Positions 7,635 to 15,952 of a stretch of 43,807 nt of DNA are shown piece after piece (positions within the stretch are counted from its first letter, which is position 1; each line of letters opens with the position of its first letter). The position numbers and the translations under genes are program-made. Under the pieces are notes generated by a model. The model was not told the origin of the DNA. It saw only the letters and a program-made list of their open reading frames with translations, and searched no databases. This stretch comes from Saprospiraceae bacterium (lineage in GTDB: Bacteria > Bacteroidota > Bacteroidia > Chitinophagales > Saprospiraceae), in the NCBI GenBank assembly GCA_028285545.1, contig JANQPA010000064.1, positions 1 through 43,807 of the forward strand, given 5' to 3'.

Positions 7635-9326
7635 TTATTTTTTGTTATCGACTTTGTCAATATACACTGGTATCTCACATCCCAAAATTTGATTATATTT
7701 AATTACAACATTATCTGCACCTGTTACATATATCCCATACTTTGCATTTTCTCCTTCAATGATATTACCTTCAAAAACTAGATTCTTATGAACTCCTGAT
7801 AGGGCAGGGATAGCGCTTTTAACATTAACAGATATGCCACTAGCATGATTTTGTGTGCCATCTCCTCTTCCACAACGGAGAATACGATTATTTCTAATAA
7901 TGACATTTTTTGAACCTGGACCTTCATGCCAATTGCCTTCAGCACCAATATGTATTCCTGTGCCTGTGGATTCAATTATCGTAGAGCTTTCAATAATGAC
8001 ATTTCTTGTTTTTACCAATATTCCCCTGGCTAAATGGCTTAAAATAGTACATCCCTCTATGTGTAATTTAGGTAAACGTGTAATATTAATTAATAAGTAA
8101 TCTTCAAAATTCGTTGGAAGCTCCTCATTAAGGACAAGGTGGGTTTCCCATTTTATAGGGAAAGTATCAACTTTTGTGACTATTACATTTTTTATTTTTA
8201 TTAATGATGATTTTTCTACTACTTCTAATGTGTCTCCAACTTCAGGGTAATCTAAGACTTGGGCATGCGTTCCTGTGGGAGCATCTACTTTGGTAATATA
8301 GCTGTTATTTGTTTTACCTTTAATTGTATAATAGTAATTATGAACATTTGTTGCATCATCTCCCTGTCCTTCAAACATGCAATTTTTAAAGTGAATATAT
8401 CCTGTACAAGATGTAAAGTGAGTAGCATCAGTATTTGTTGACATTTTTTTCCCCGCTCTAGGGACAACACGTAATCCATTAATTAATATGTTATGTGATC
8501 TGTGGCCAACAATTCCCATGCCGGGTTGTGAGTGAATGGTAACATTCTTAATTGTGACATCTTTACATTGATGTATCAATATGGCAGGTCTGAAATGAAA
8601 GCTATGATTAATAAGAGCAGTACTATTCAAATAATTTTGAGGAATTTCACTCCAAATTCGTAAGGTTTGTGGTTTAATTAATATGTTTTTTTTAGGAAAG
8701 TAAATTGGTTCTGAATGTAGTCTGTTTTTTGTATTGTCCCAAAACATGATTCTTGGCATGACAATATTACTTTTAACAGGGTAATCTTTATTAAAGGTAA
8801 CATCAAAATATTTTTGGTTAATATTAATTACCTCTCCTTCGCTATGTGGTTGCCTTTCATAATCAATTGTAATCCCTATGATTTTAATTCTCTCTGAATC
8901 TACAATTGAAATAGGTTCCATCCAGCCTCTACATATTAGTTCAACCCCTTGACCTGTTAATTCTAAATCATTTTGCTTAAAAATATAAAGTCCTTTAATA
9001 TAAGGGTAATAAGGTGTGAAAACTACTTTCTCAGGATTTTCTCCCATTTTCATGTCAATAACATCGTCCATGAGTTTAATTGCATCAGGGTGACTCAATA
9101 TGTATTTTCCAGGCGGAAAATATAGTTTAGATATCTTATTTTTTTTACAATAATCTAATGCTTTGTTTATTTCATTTCTATCATTAATACTGTCGTTAGG
9201 TATTGCACCAAAATCAAACACAGATATTTGTTGGTTTGGATTTGAATCTTGACAATAAATGTCCTTGTTACTAATATATAGAACAATAAAAAATATAATT
9301 GAGCATTTTAATTTTGATCTTAACAT
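7635..9326 (-). CDS. Beta-helix glycosidase, GH110 (alpha-1,3-galactosidase)-like
   Basis: A 563-residue secreted protein with a signal peptide (hydrophobic 9-19) and a right-handed parallel beta-helix. The N-terminal part has the pectate-lyase-like FDFGAIPND and ALDYC elements (37-60). The core has the pattern STNTDATHF (296-304), then FEGQGDDATNVH (318-329), which resembles the active-site strand pair of GH110 alpha-1,3-galactosidases known from gut Bacteroides and Akkermansia; Asp300 and Asp323/324 are candidate catalytic residues. It probably trims terminal alpha-galactose from glycans. It stands alone, without SusC/SusD or other glycosidases, and codon use looks AT-richer than its neighbours. 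Confidence 0.72.
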   Translation of the reverse strand: MLRSKLKCSIIFFIVLYISNKDIYCQDSNPNQQISVFDFGAIPNDSINDRNEINKALDYCKKNKISKLYFPPGKYILSHPDAIKLMDDVIDMKMGENPEKVVFTPYYPYIKGLYIFKQNDLELTGQGVELICRGWMEPISIVDSERIKIIGITIDYERQPHSEGEVININQKYFDVTFNKDYPVKSNIVMPRIMFWDNTKNRLHSEPIYFPKKNILIKPQTLRIWSEIPQNYLNSTALINHSFHFRPAILIHQCKDVTIKNVTIHSQPGMGIVGHRSHNILINGLRVVPRAGKKMSTNTDATHFTSCTGYIHFKNCMFEGQGDDATNVHNYYYTIKGKTNNSYITKVDAPTGTHAQVLDYPEVGDTLEVVEKSSLIKIKNVIVTKVDTFPIKWETHLVLNEELPTNFEDYLLINITRLPKLHIEGCTILSHLARGILVKTRNVIIESSTIIESTGTGIHIGAEGNWHEGPGSKNVIIRNNRILRCGRGDGTQNHASGISVNVKSAIPALSGVHKNLVFEGNIIEGENAKYGIYVTGADNVVIKYNQILGCEIPVYIDKVDNKK

Positions 9327-9460
9327 CTCATACAGAATTAATTATTTTGTCAATAATATCTTGGTATTCAAAAAAAAATCCGACTAGCCAGCCATAAATT
9401 TAAGTATCTCTTATCCCTAAACCAACTCCCTCTTTTCCGCCAACCTTCTAATGATTAATC

Positions 9461-9544
9461 AATGTCAATAACAATATCAATTGCAATGTCAATAATCTTG
9501 TTATTATTCATATTGAGCTTGACATTGATATTGTTATTGACATT
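9461..9544. repeat. Large imperfect hairpin built from AATGTCAATAA units
   Basis: A perfect 21-bp arm AATGTCAATAACAATATCAAT (9461-9481) pairs with 9524-9544. Inside, AATGTCAATAA recurs at 9485-9495 and TTGACATT at 9519-9526, giving a second nested pairing. The element starts 15 nt after the stop of the cystathionine gamma-synthase gene, so on the minus strand it could end that transcript; a T-rich tract follows only weakly. The unit is low in complexity and may have grown by repeat duplication. Confidence 0.65.
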
Positions 9545-9558
9545 GTTATTTTTCAATT

Positions 9559-10743
9559 CTAAGCAAAGGCCTTTAGCGCATATTTCAAATCATCGATTAA
9601 ATCATCTACATTCTCTATCCCTGTGGAATACCTAATCAATCCTTCTGGAATGCCTAATTGTGCCCTTTCTTCTTTAGTACATTCTACATGACTGGTAGTG
9701 GCCGGAGGGCCAACAATGGTTTCTACAGCCCCCAAATTAGCAGCCGCATGGGCATATCTCAATCTGGGAATAAAGCGACCTACCGCTTCCAGAGAATTTT
9801 CCTTTAACATAAAACTCATCATACCTCCGAAACCCCGCATTTGTTGCCTGGCAATTTGGTGACCTTCATGAGATGTAAGACCTGGATAATAGACCCGTTC
9901 TATTGCGGAATGTGATTCCAGGAACTGTGCTATTTTCATTGCGTTTTCGTTCTGTCTTTGAATTCTCAGATCAAGGGTTTTCATACCTCTTAAGATCAGA
10001 TAAGCTGACATGGGCTCCAGGGTAGCTCCATTAATTTCTCGAAAATGATAGATTTTTTTGACCAGATCTTTTTTTCCACAAATAACACCCCCTAAAGCAT
10101 CGGCATGGCCTCCTAAATATTTACTGGCACTATGCAAGACTAAATCAGCTCCGAGGTGTAATGGATTTTGATTAATGGGGGTGGCAAAGGTATTATCTAC
10201 TATGACTATTGCTCCCACCGAATGAGCCGCTTTTGCTAGCTGAGCAATATCCATGACTTTGGTGGTAGGATTGGTGGGACTTTCAAGGTATAGCACTTTG
10301 CATCCTTTTAAAACCTCTGCTTTAATTTGTTCATGATTGGTGGTATCACAAAGCGTAGCTTTGATCTGATATTTGGGCAAAAACTCACTGAAGATTACGC
10401 TGGTTCCTCCATAAGTATCTTTAACAGAGACAACACGCTCTCCACTTGATAATAAGGCAAATAAAGTACTGCTAATAATGCCCATTCCGGTGGCAGCACT
10501 GGTGGTTGATTCCGCATCTTCCAGATCACGAATTTTTTCTTCAAAAGCCTGAACAGTAGGATTGGTATTTCGACTGTAAATGTGCCCAGGTTTTTGGCCC
10601 AGGGATACAGCTAACCATTCATTCAAATCTTTATATCCGAAGGATACACTATGTACTACTGGCACTTGTGTGGCTCCTTCCATCAAATAAGTTTCTTCCC
10701 CTGACCATACAGATCGGGTTCCCAGATGTGATTTCTTGCTCAT
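9559..10743 (-). CDS. Cystathionine gamma-synthase/lyase family PLP enzyme
   Basis: A 394-residue cytosolic enzyme of the Cys/Met metabolism PLP family. Visible signatures are YSRNTNPT (56-63) for phosphate binding from the partner subunit, VDNTFATP with Asp183 against the pyridine nitrogen, SASKYLGGHAD with the Schiff-base Lys208, and a C-terminal STGIENVDDL substrate-binding region. The length fits the family. It would act in transsulfuration or sulfhydrylation (cystathionine synthesis, or gamma/beta elimination); the exact reaction cannot be settled by eye. No other methionine genes are adjacent. Its leader holds a strong terminator hairpin 30 nt before the ATG, which suggests attenuation. 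Confidence 0.9.
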   Translation of the reverse strand: MSKKSHLGTRSVWSGEETYLMEGATQVPVVHSVSFGYKDLNEWLAVSLGQKPGHIYSRNTNPTVQAFEEKIRDLEDAESTTSAATGMGIISSTLFALLSSGERVVSVKDTYGGTSVIFSEFLPKYQIKATLCDTTNHEQIKAEVLKGCKVLYLESPTNPTTKVMDIAQLAKAAHSVGAIVIVDNTFATPINQNPLHLGADLVLHSASKYLGGHADALGGVICGKKDLVKKIYHFREINGATLEPMSAYLILRGMKTLDLRIQRQNENAMKIAQFLESHSAIERVYYPGLTSHEGHQIARQQMRGFGGMMSFMLKENSLEAVGRFIPRLRYAHAAANLGAVETIVGPPATTSHVECTKEERAQLGIPEGLIRYSTGIENVDDLIDDLKYALKAFA

Positions 10744-10772
10744 TTTTTAGATTTTGAATTCAATTAGGGTAT

Positions 10773-10816
10773 AAAAAATTGAGACTGATTAGCACATTAG
10801 GATGCTAATCAGCCTC
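10773..10816 (-). terminator. Intrinsic terminator just upstream of the PLP-enzyme gene
   Basis: Read on the minus strand, GAGGCTGATTAGCA (10816-10803), an 8-nt loop and TGCTAATCAGTCTC (10794-10781) give a 14-bp stem with one G-U pair, followed by AA and six T (10778-10773). It lies 186 nt past the DUF2911 stop and only 30 nt before the ATG at 10743. It could end the DUF2911 transcript or act as an attenuator for the PLP-enzyme gene. Confidence 0.75.
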
Positions 10817-10878
10817 AAAATAGAGATAATTGAAATTCAAATATCTGCAAAACTCAATTTTCACAGCTTTAAAATCGA

Positions 10879-10984
10879 CTCTTATAAAAAATAGAGGAGG
10901 CTCCATAATTTATGGTTCCCATCCTTTGCGATAATTCGCCAGTTTGGAAACTGGCTGAGTAGTGGGTATGGCCCGAACGGGCCA
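10879..10984 (-). promoter_or_regulatory. Candidate structured leader RNA (palindrome array)
   Basis: Four short palindromes follow one another: TGGCCCGTTCGGGCCA (10969-10984), GCCAGTTTCCAAACTGGC (10938-10955), GCGAATTATCGC (10928-10939, overlapping the previous by two bases) and CCATAAATTATGG (10903-10915), then CTCT/AGAG around a T tract. AGCCTC at 10902-10897 is complementary to GAGGCT, the 5' end of the terminator stem, so it could serve as an anti-terminator. I do not find the conserved core of the S-box (SAM-I) class. Alternatives are a 3' UTR structure of the DUF2911 gene or a repeat element. Confidence 0.4.
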
Positions 10985-11001
10985 CCAACACTTATTACTT
11001 T

Positions 11002-11580
11002 TTAGCCTTTGATTTTAATAGGAACAGACAGTTTTTCCCATTTTAATATTAGAGAGTTATTCTCCAAGGCATAGTCCAATGCTTCTACATGATCTTTTCC
11101 AGTAGTTGGCTTTACATTGACGCGTAAGACATCCTTGGAAGAATCATATTCATAAGCACCCCATTGATTGTGTACGGAGTTAAAAATAATAACCCACTCT
11201 TCATCATTTGGAATGGCAAAAAAGCCGTACTTGCCAGCAGGGAGTTTCTTCCCTTCCACCATAATTTCATTAGAAACTTCGATGGTGGTGGCTTCATTAG
11301 CGCCTGTTCTCCAAACTTTTCCATTGGGTACTAATCCTCCCCAGACCGCCCTTCCTTTTACAGAAGGGCTTCCGTAATTTACATTGATCGTTGTGCCTCC
11401 AATTTTGCCTTTCATCTCTTTTCTTGGACTAGGCAGATCTCCCTTGATCACTACTGTTTCATAGGATGAAGAATTATTTGTAGTGGCATTGGAATTAGAA
11501 TTGGTGGACTTATTGGTGGTTCCACAAGCAGAAAATAAAAAAACAAGCACTAAGCTGAGTAAATAAAATTTTTGATTCAT
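11002..11580 (-). CDS. DUF2911 lipoprotein
   Basis: A 192-residue protein with a lipobox FSAC (Cys19) and a Ser/Thr/Asn-rich linker (22-40). The folded part matches DUF2911: INVNYGSPSVKGR (65-77), VWRTGANEAT (89-98), a PAGKYGFFAIP strand and an IIFNSVHNQWGAYEYD segment. Function of the family is unknown; it is abundant in Bacteroidota and expected on the outer face of a membrane. It lies upstream of the PLP-enzyme gene on the same strand but the two are separated by 258 nt with a terminator, so they are probably separate units. Confidence 0.88.
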   Translation of the reverse strand: MNQKFYLLSLVLVFLFSACGTTNKSTNSNSNATTNNSSSYETVVIKGDLPSPRKEMKGKIGGTTINVNYGSPSVKGRAVWGGLVPNGKVWRTGANEATTIEVSNEIMVEGKKLPAGKYGFFAIPNDEEWVIIFNSVHNQWGAYEYDSSKDVLRVNVKPTTGKDHVEALDYALENNSLILKWEKLSVPIKIKG

Positions 11581-11675
11581 TGTGTTAATTTTTGAAGGAT
11601 AATAAAGTCAGGCTGGATCGTTATCTGTATAAAGTTAATTTTTTCTTTGGCACATTGAGACCTTCATACAAACTT

Positions 11676-12635
11676 TCACATTAGTTTAAACTTTTCCGGG
11701 TATTTGCTCTCTTCAAGAAATTTTTTGAAATTTTTGATGTTCATGATGTCATGGATGGCTTGCTGTTTATCGCTTGATTGTTCATAATACGATTTGGTAA
11801 TTTTATAGCCCATCCAATATCCCAAATCATTTGGACGACCTTCCTGCGAGCTGTACAACCAACCTTGATAATCCTTTCCATCCATTTTCTCCTTAAATTC
11901 CACCCAGAGTTCTTTTTCTTTGGGATTAGCGAATTCATGAACATGATGGTTAATATGGCGACCCGAAATCAGTTCGGCCATAAAATCGGCAGATCCTTCT
12001 TTGATAGCGGCTCCCAAAAGGCTGTTCCCATCATAATTTTGTTGAAAATGGATCAGCTCATGAGCTACTATATGAGGAATTTTATCAACAGAGACCAAAA
12101 CCGTTTTTAGCCAATTGCCCAATTCCTCTTTTGGAGTGTCTGGGGTGAGGCCATGCATTTCTGCACCAATGATCAGGCCATGCCTTGAGGTAGTACCGCC
12201 AGAATTTAAGGCCCCTACCACAAAATACACTGGTGGAAAAACAGCCTTTGGGTAGAGCTCTTTCAATTTGACCAGAGACTGCCGGATGGTATCTTTCATC
12301 AGAGGAATTTGCTGAGTGCTCGACTTTATGGAAGAATAATAGTTTGGATGTTTTTTTATCGTTTTGGAGAGATGTTCGGCATCCCGAATGCGATTTCTGG
12401 TAAAGCCTTTTACCCCTTTAGAACCTTTGTCGAGATAGAGCTCTTGAAATACGGAAGGATCAAAATCAGGTTTAGCTCTATCAAAAGCCTCCCAAAAGTT
12501 ATCTAAATCAGTAGTGACCAATTCAGTTTTAAGCGGATCTTTATTTTTGGGGCCTGATAAAAAGAAATTCATAAATAATCCTAAGAGAATAATAAGGCTG
12601 ATGATGCCTATAAGAACTTTGCGGTTCATATTCAA
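11676..12635 (-). CDS. Zincin-like membrane-anchored protein (DUF2268/GldB-like)
   Basis: A 319-residue protein with one N-terminal hydrophobic helix (8-26) and no clear lipobox. The motif AHELIHFQQN has HExxH at 192-196 and a downstream KEGSADF glutamate (Glu213), the spacing of gluzincin-type metalloproteases. Families with this core in Bacteroidota include DUF2268 proteins and the gliding protein GldB. The C-terminal part is helical. I infer an extracytoplasmic protease or a zinc-binding relative; no partner genes point to a substrate. An ATG two codons in (MNRKV) is an equally good start. Confidence 0.72.
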   Translation of the reverse strand: MNMNRKVLIGIISLIILLGLFMNFFLSGPKNKDPLKTELVTTDLDNFWEAFDRAKPDFDPSVFQELYLDKGSKGVKGFTRNRIRDAEHLSKTIKKHPNYYSSIKSSTQQIPLMKDTIRQSLVKLKELYPKAVFPPVYFVVGALNSGGTTSRHGLIIGAEMHGLTPDTPKEELGNWLKTVLVSVDKIPHIVAHELIHFQQNYDGNSLLGAAIKEGSADFMAELISGRHINHHVHEFANPKEKELWVEFKEKMDGKDYQGWLYSSQEGRPNDLGYWMGYKITKSYYEQSSDKQQAIHDIMNIKNFKKFLEESKYPEKFKLM

Positions 12636-12730
12636 TTATTTGATGTTAGTGAAAATTTCTATCAAACACAGACACAAAGTGTCAAGTAAGCTCCAAACCA
12701 GGATCATTCAAAATTTGTCATTCACCACTC

Positions 12731-13336
12731 TCACTTCACCCTTGTGGCCTTCTCGTTCATATGATGAATCCACACCCCTTCCTCATCCTTACTTGTTCGA
12801 ATAAATGTTTTTCTGAAAAAAGAAGCATACTCCCCATTTTCCCTTGAAATGCTCATTTCGCCCTTTACATATTCCGTAACTTTATTTTGGATGAGAAATT
12901 CGGCAGATGTTTTTAATAGAAAACCATTTGAATTCTTTTCCATTTGCCCCTGCATCAAAACTTTTATGGGCCAGGTGGAACTGAGCCAGAGGCTTTCATA
13001 ACACTCATAAATCGAATTGTAATTAAAATAGACCTCATCCAGGCCTCTTATTTTGCCTGGGCGCTCCATCTCGTAGGTGCATTTGATAAATTGATTATCC
13101 ATAGCATTTTCGCAGCTAAGGGTGCCTGTTAAAATCCTCGGTTCTTCACTTTGTGGGCGATAAGTCCGTTCAATTTGCCATTGGCCCACTAAAAAAGAAA
13201 GATCTTCTGTTGACTTTAAGATTTGTGAAGTTTGAGCACTCAAAGGTTGTAATAAACCAATTAAAAGAATGATGAAAATATTAAGAGAGAATGCTCTCAG
13301 CAGGAATTTAGAGTCAGGTGTAAATTCTGTGGTCAT
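12731..13336 (-). CDS. DUF1579-like secreted beta-barrel protein
   Basis: I set the start at the ATG at 13336 (201 residues): it follows an AAGGA-like site, while the upstream in-frame ATG at 13387 lies in the loop of a perfect 18-bp hairpin. After a signal peptide (hydrophobic 12-28) comes LSFLVGQWQIERTY, the entry motif of lipocalin-like DUF1579 and related proteins, followed by alternating strands and YECYESLWLSSTW. Members are small barrels of unknown ligand. It is transcribed in the same direction as the permease gene upstream but separated by the hairpin. Confidence 0.68.
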   Translation of the reverse strand: MTTEFTPDSKFLLRAFSLNIFIILLIGLLQPLSAQTSQILKSTEDLSFLVGQWQIERTYRPQSEEPRILTGTLSCENAMDNQFIKCTYEMERPGKIRGLDEVYFNYNSIYECYESLWLSSTWPIKVLMQGQMEKNSNGFLLKTSAEFLIQNKVTEYVKGEMSISRENGEYASFFRKTFIRTSKDEEGVWIHHMNEKATRVK

Positions 13337-13367
13337 TTCCTTGATTTTATAAAAAATAATTCTGCAA

Positions 13368-13406
13368 AGAATGCTTAAAAAAGCCATTGGCTTTTTTAAG
13401 CATTCT
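13368..13406 (-). terminator. Perfect 18-bp hairpin after the permease gene
   Basis: AGAATGCTTAAAAAAGCC (13368-13385) and GGCTTTTTTAAGCATTCT (13389-13406) pair without mismatch around a 3-nt loop. It begins 5 nt after the permease stop codon on the minus strand and contains its own T tract in the stem, so it should end that transcript. Confidence 0.8.
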
Positions 13407-13411
13407 CTATT

Positions 13412-15832
13412 CTACTCATCTCTTAAAGCTTTAATTGGATTGGCCATAGCCGCCTGATAAGATTTGCCACTTACCGTCAGCAAAGCGATAAAAATGATCA
13501 AAAGAGCGCCCAAAATGAACATGCCTGCTCCAATAGTAGTCCGATAAGCGAAATCCTGTAACCACTGATTCATCAGATAATAAGCTAGTGGAAAGGCTAA
13601 AATCATCGAAACCACGATCAGTTTAGCATAATCAGCGGCCAAATAACCAATGATCTGACTGGCAGAAGCTCCTAGCACTTTTCGGATGCCGATTTCTTTT
13701 CTATTTTGTTCCACGGTGTAGGAAATCAAACCAAATAAGCCAATACAGGCTACAAAAATAGCCAGTGAAGCAAAACCAATGAAGATCAGATTGAATCGTT
13801 GATCCGCCTTGTATTGAAGGGCAAAATTTTCATCCATAAAGAAATAGTCAAAGGGATTGTCGGGATAGACCTTATCCCATTGTGCTTCTACCGCAGCTAT
13901 AGATTGACTCATGTCTTGGGTCTGTATTTTTAAGGAATAATATCTTCCCCTTTCTGGATCATGAAAGAAAAGGACAGGGTCCAAATCTTCCTTAATGGAG
14001 GCCTGGTGGTAATTGTCCACCACACCCACTATGGTTGTCTCTCTTCTAGTACCTGGATTGAGTTTTTCACCGATGGCTTCTTCCGGACTAGCAAAGCCTA
14101 AATGAGTCAAAGCGACTTTATTCATGATCACACTGGCTGTATCTGTAGATCGATCTCTACTAAAATTACGTCCTGCTAATAACTCGATCTCGAACTCTGG
14201 CAAGAAGTGTTCATCAGCAGAAATGACATAACAATCTCTATCTTCATCAGGAAAATGCCGGCTACGGAACCCGGATATACCAAAATTTTCTATGCCTGGA
14301 ACGCTGGAAGAAATAGTCATACTTTTAACAGACGGAATCTCCTCCAGGGTATTTTGAAAAATGCCTAAGCGGGTACTTAAATCTTCATTTGCTCCTGAGG
14401 TAGGTGCACGGAGTACCAGCGTTTGGTCAATGTTTAAACCAAGGTCATAATTTTGCATGTACCTAAGCTGTTTCATGACAATAAAGGTTCCCAGAATCAG
14501 GACAATAGAAACCGCAAATTGAAAAACAACCAAAACCTGCCTGAATCCAAAGGATTTGCGGCGCCCATAAAATTTACCTTTCAATACCTGTAGCGGGTCA
14601 AACGAGGAAAGCACAAAGGCAGGGTACAAGCCTGAAACTACCGCACCCAAAGCAATAAGCCCTAATAAGCTCAATAAAATGCTTGGTTGAAGGAGATAAT
14701 CTATTTTTAGATTTAAATCAAAAAGACCATTTAAGGGATTCAATAAGACCAGTACTAAAAAGATGGAAATAAAAACACCAAGAACATTATATAAAAAAGC
14801 TTCCGTTAAAAATTGAAATAACAGCTGACGCTTTTGAGCCCCCACTACTTTTCTGATGCCTACTTCCCGGGCTCTTTTTACGGCTCTGGCAGTGGATAGA
14901 TTAATGAAGTTGATCCAGGCAATGATTAAAATAATCAAGGCTACCGCTCCAAGAAAATAAACCTGGTAGGATCCACCATTTTGTCCCATATCCCAACTCA
15001 GGTTGCTACTGTATAAATGGATGTCTTTTACGGGTTGGCTCCACAGGACCTCTCTGGAATTATTGCTTTGATAACGTTCTGCTTTTTTGACATCGAGAAA
15101 AGTAGCCAGTTTTTCATCAAAATTAGCTCTGGAAGCATTTTCATCTAAGTGGACAAAAGTATAAAAGTCATACCAGCCCCAATTGTCAGTCAAGGTTTCA
15201 AAGTTGTTTAAGGAGGCCAGGGAAATGACAATATTAAACGACATATGAGAATTAGAAGGGATATCCTCCATAACACCGGATACCACCAGCTGTTGTTGCC
15301 CACGCCGGGTAAGAATTTCCCCTACAGCTTGTTGGCTGCCAAAATATTTTTGGGCAGTACTTTCAGAGATCACTACCTGATTTTTTTCGGATAAAACAAG
15401 CCCGGGATCCCCCTGAATAAGCTTTACTCCAAAGGTTTCAAAAAAGGTCTTGTCGGCATAAACAGCATCATTTTCATTATATCTGACTAAAGGGCCATTA
15501 TCCACTAATCTGCTAAAAACGCCATTGCCAAAGGGCAGGATTCGGGTATAAGATTTTACTTCCGGGAATTCTTTCTCCAAAGTAGGGCCTACGGCCGGAA
15601 AAATTACGGCACTCTTGGTTTTTAATTCCTGATTTCCGTACATATCCATCACGACCCGGTAAGTGTTTTCGTAATCGGGATGGAAGCGATCATAATTGAT
15701 TTCCTGAAAAATGTACAATCCGATGAGTAAGCAACTTGTCAGGCCCAATACCAGGCCACCTAAATTGATAAGGCTATAGGTTTTGTTTTTGACAAAATTG
15801 CGCAGTCCAATTTTGAAATAGTTTCTAAACAT
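13412..15832 (-). CDS. MacB/FtsX-type ABC transporter permease
   Basis: An 806-residue double-module permease typical of Cytophagales. It starts with MFRNYFKIGLRNFVKNKTYS and a first helix at 21-41, then a MacB-like periplasmic core, three helices of a first FtsX domain (about 285-450, with RAREVGIRKVVGAQ as the coupling segment), a second periplasmic core, and a second FtsX domain at the C-terminus (RKEIGIRKVLGAS coupling segment, ending in NPIKALRDE). These permeases work with a separate LolD/MacB-like ATPase, often in antimicrobial or lipoprotein handling. No ATPase is next to it; the partner must be encoded elsewhere. It ends at a strong terminator. Confidence 0.92.
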   Translation of the reverse strand: MFRNYFKIGLRNFVKNKTYSLINLGGLVLGLTSCLLIGLYIFQEINYDRFHPDYENTYRVVMDMYGNQELKTKSAVIFPAVGPTLEKEFPEVKSYTRILPFGNGVFSRLVDNGPLVRYNENDAVYADKTFFETFGVKLIQGDPGLVLSEKNQVVISESTAQKYFGSQQAVGEILTRRGQQQLVVSGVMEDIPSNSHMSFNIVISLASLNNFETLTDNWGWYDFYTFVHLDENASRANFDEKLATFLDVKKAERYQSNNSREVLWSQPVKDIHLYSSNLSWDMGQNGGSYQVYFLGAVALIILIIAWINFINLSTARAVKRAREVGIRKVVGAQKRQLLFQFLTEAFLYNVLGVFISIFLVLVLLNPLNGLFDLNLKIDYLLQPSILLSLLGLIALGAVVSGLYPAFVLSSFDPLQVLKGKFYGRRKSFGFRQVLVVFQFAVSIVLILGTFIVMKQLRYMQNYDLGLNIDQTLVLRAPTSGANEDLSTRLGIFQNTLEEIPSVKSMTISSSVPGIENFGISGFRSRHFPDEDRDCYVISADEHFLPEFEIELLAGRNFSRDRSTDTASVIMNKVALTHLGFASPEEAIGEKLNPGTRRETTIVGVVDNYHQASIKEDLDPVLFFHDPERGRYYSLKIQTQDMSQSIAAVEAQWDKVYPDNPFDYFFMDENFALQYKADQRFNLIFIGFASLAIFVACIGLFGLISYTVEQNRKEIGIRKVLGASASQIIGYLAADYAKLIVVSMILAFPLAYYLMNQWLQDFAYRTTIGAGMFILGALLIIFIALLTVSGKSYQAAMANPIKALRDE

Positions 15833-15952
15833 GTCGGGTGGTTTTCCTTAAGGAATGATAAGTTCCTTGTTAAGATAGGGATTATTTCAAGGATAAGGAT
15901 ACCAGTATGACAAGATTAAAGTTAAATAAGGTTAAATAGAAGAGAGCAATGA

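Noticed and set aside
10879-10984. Standard SAM-I (S-box) riboswitch
   Set aside because: The conserved core around GAGGGA, TGGCCC and GGCAACC is not found on either strand, so I keep it only as an unclassified leader.
11778-12110. 110-codon plus-strand frame inside the zincin-like gene
   Set aside because: Antisense of a gene with an intact HExxH motif; no signal, domain or ribosome binding site.
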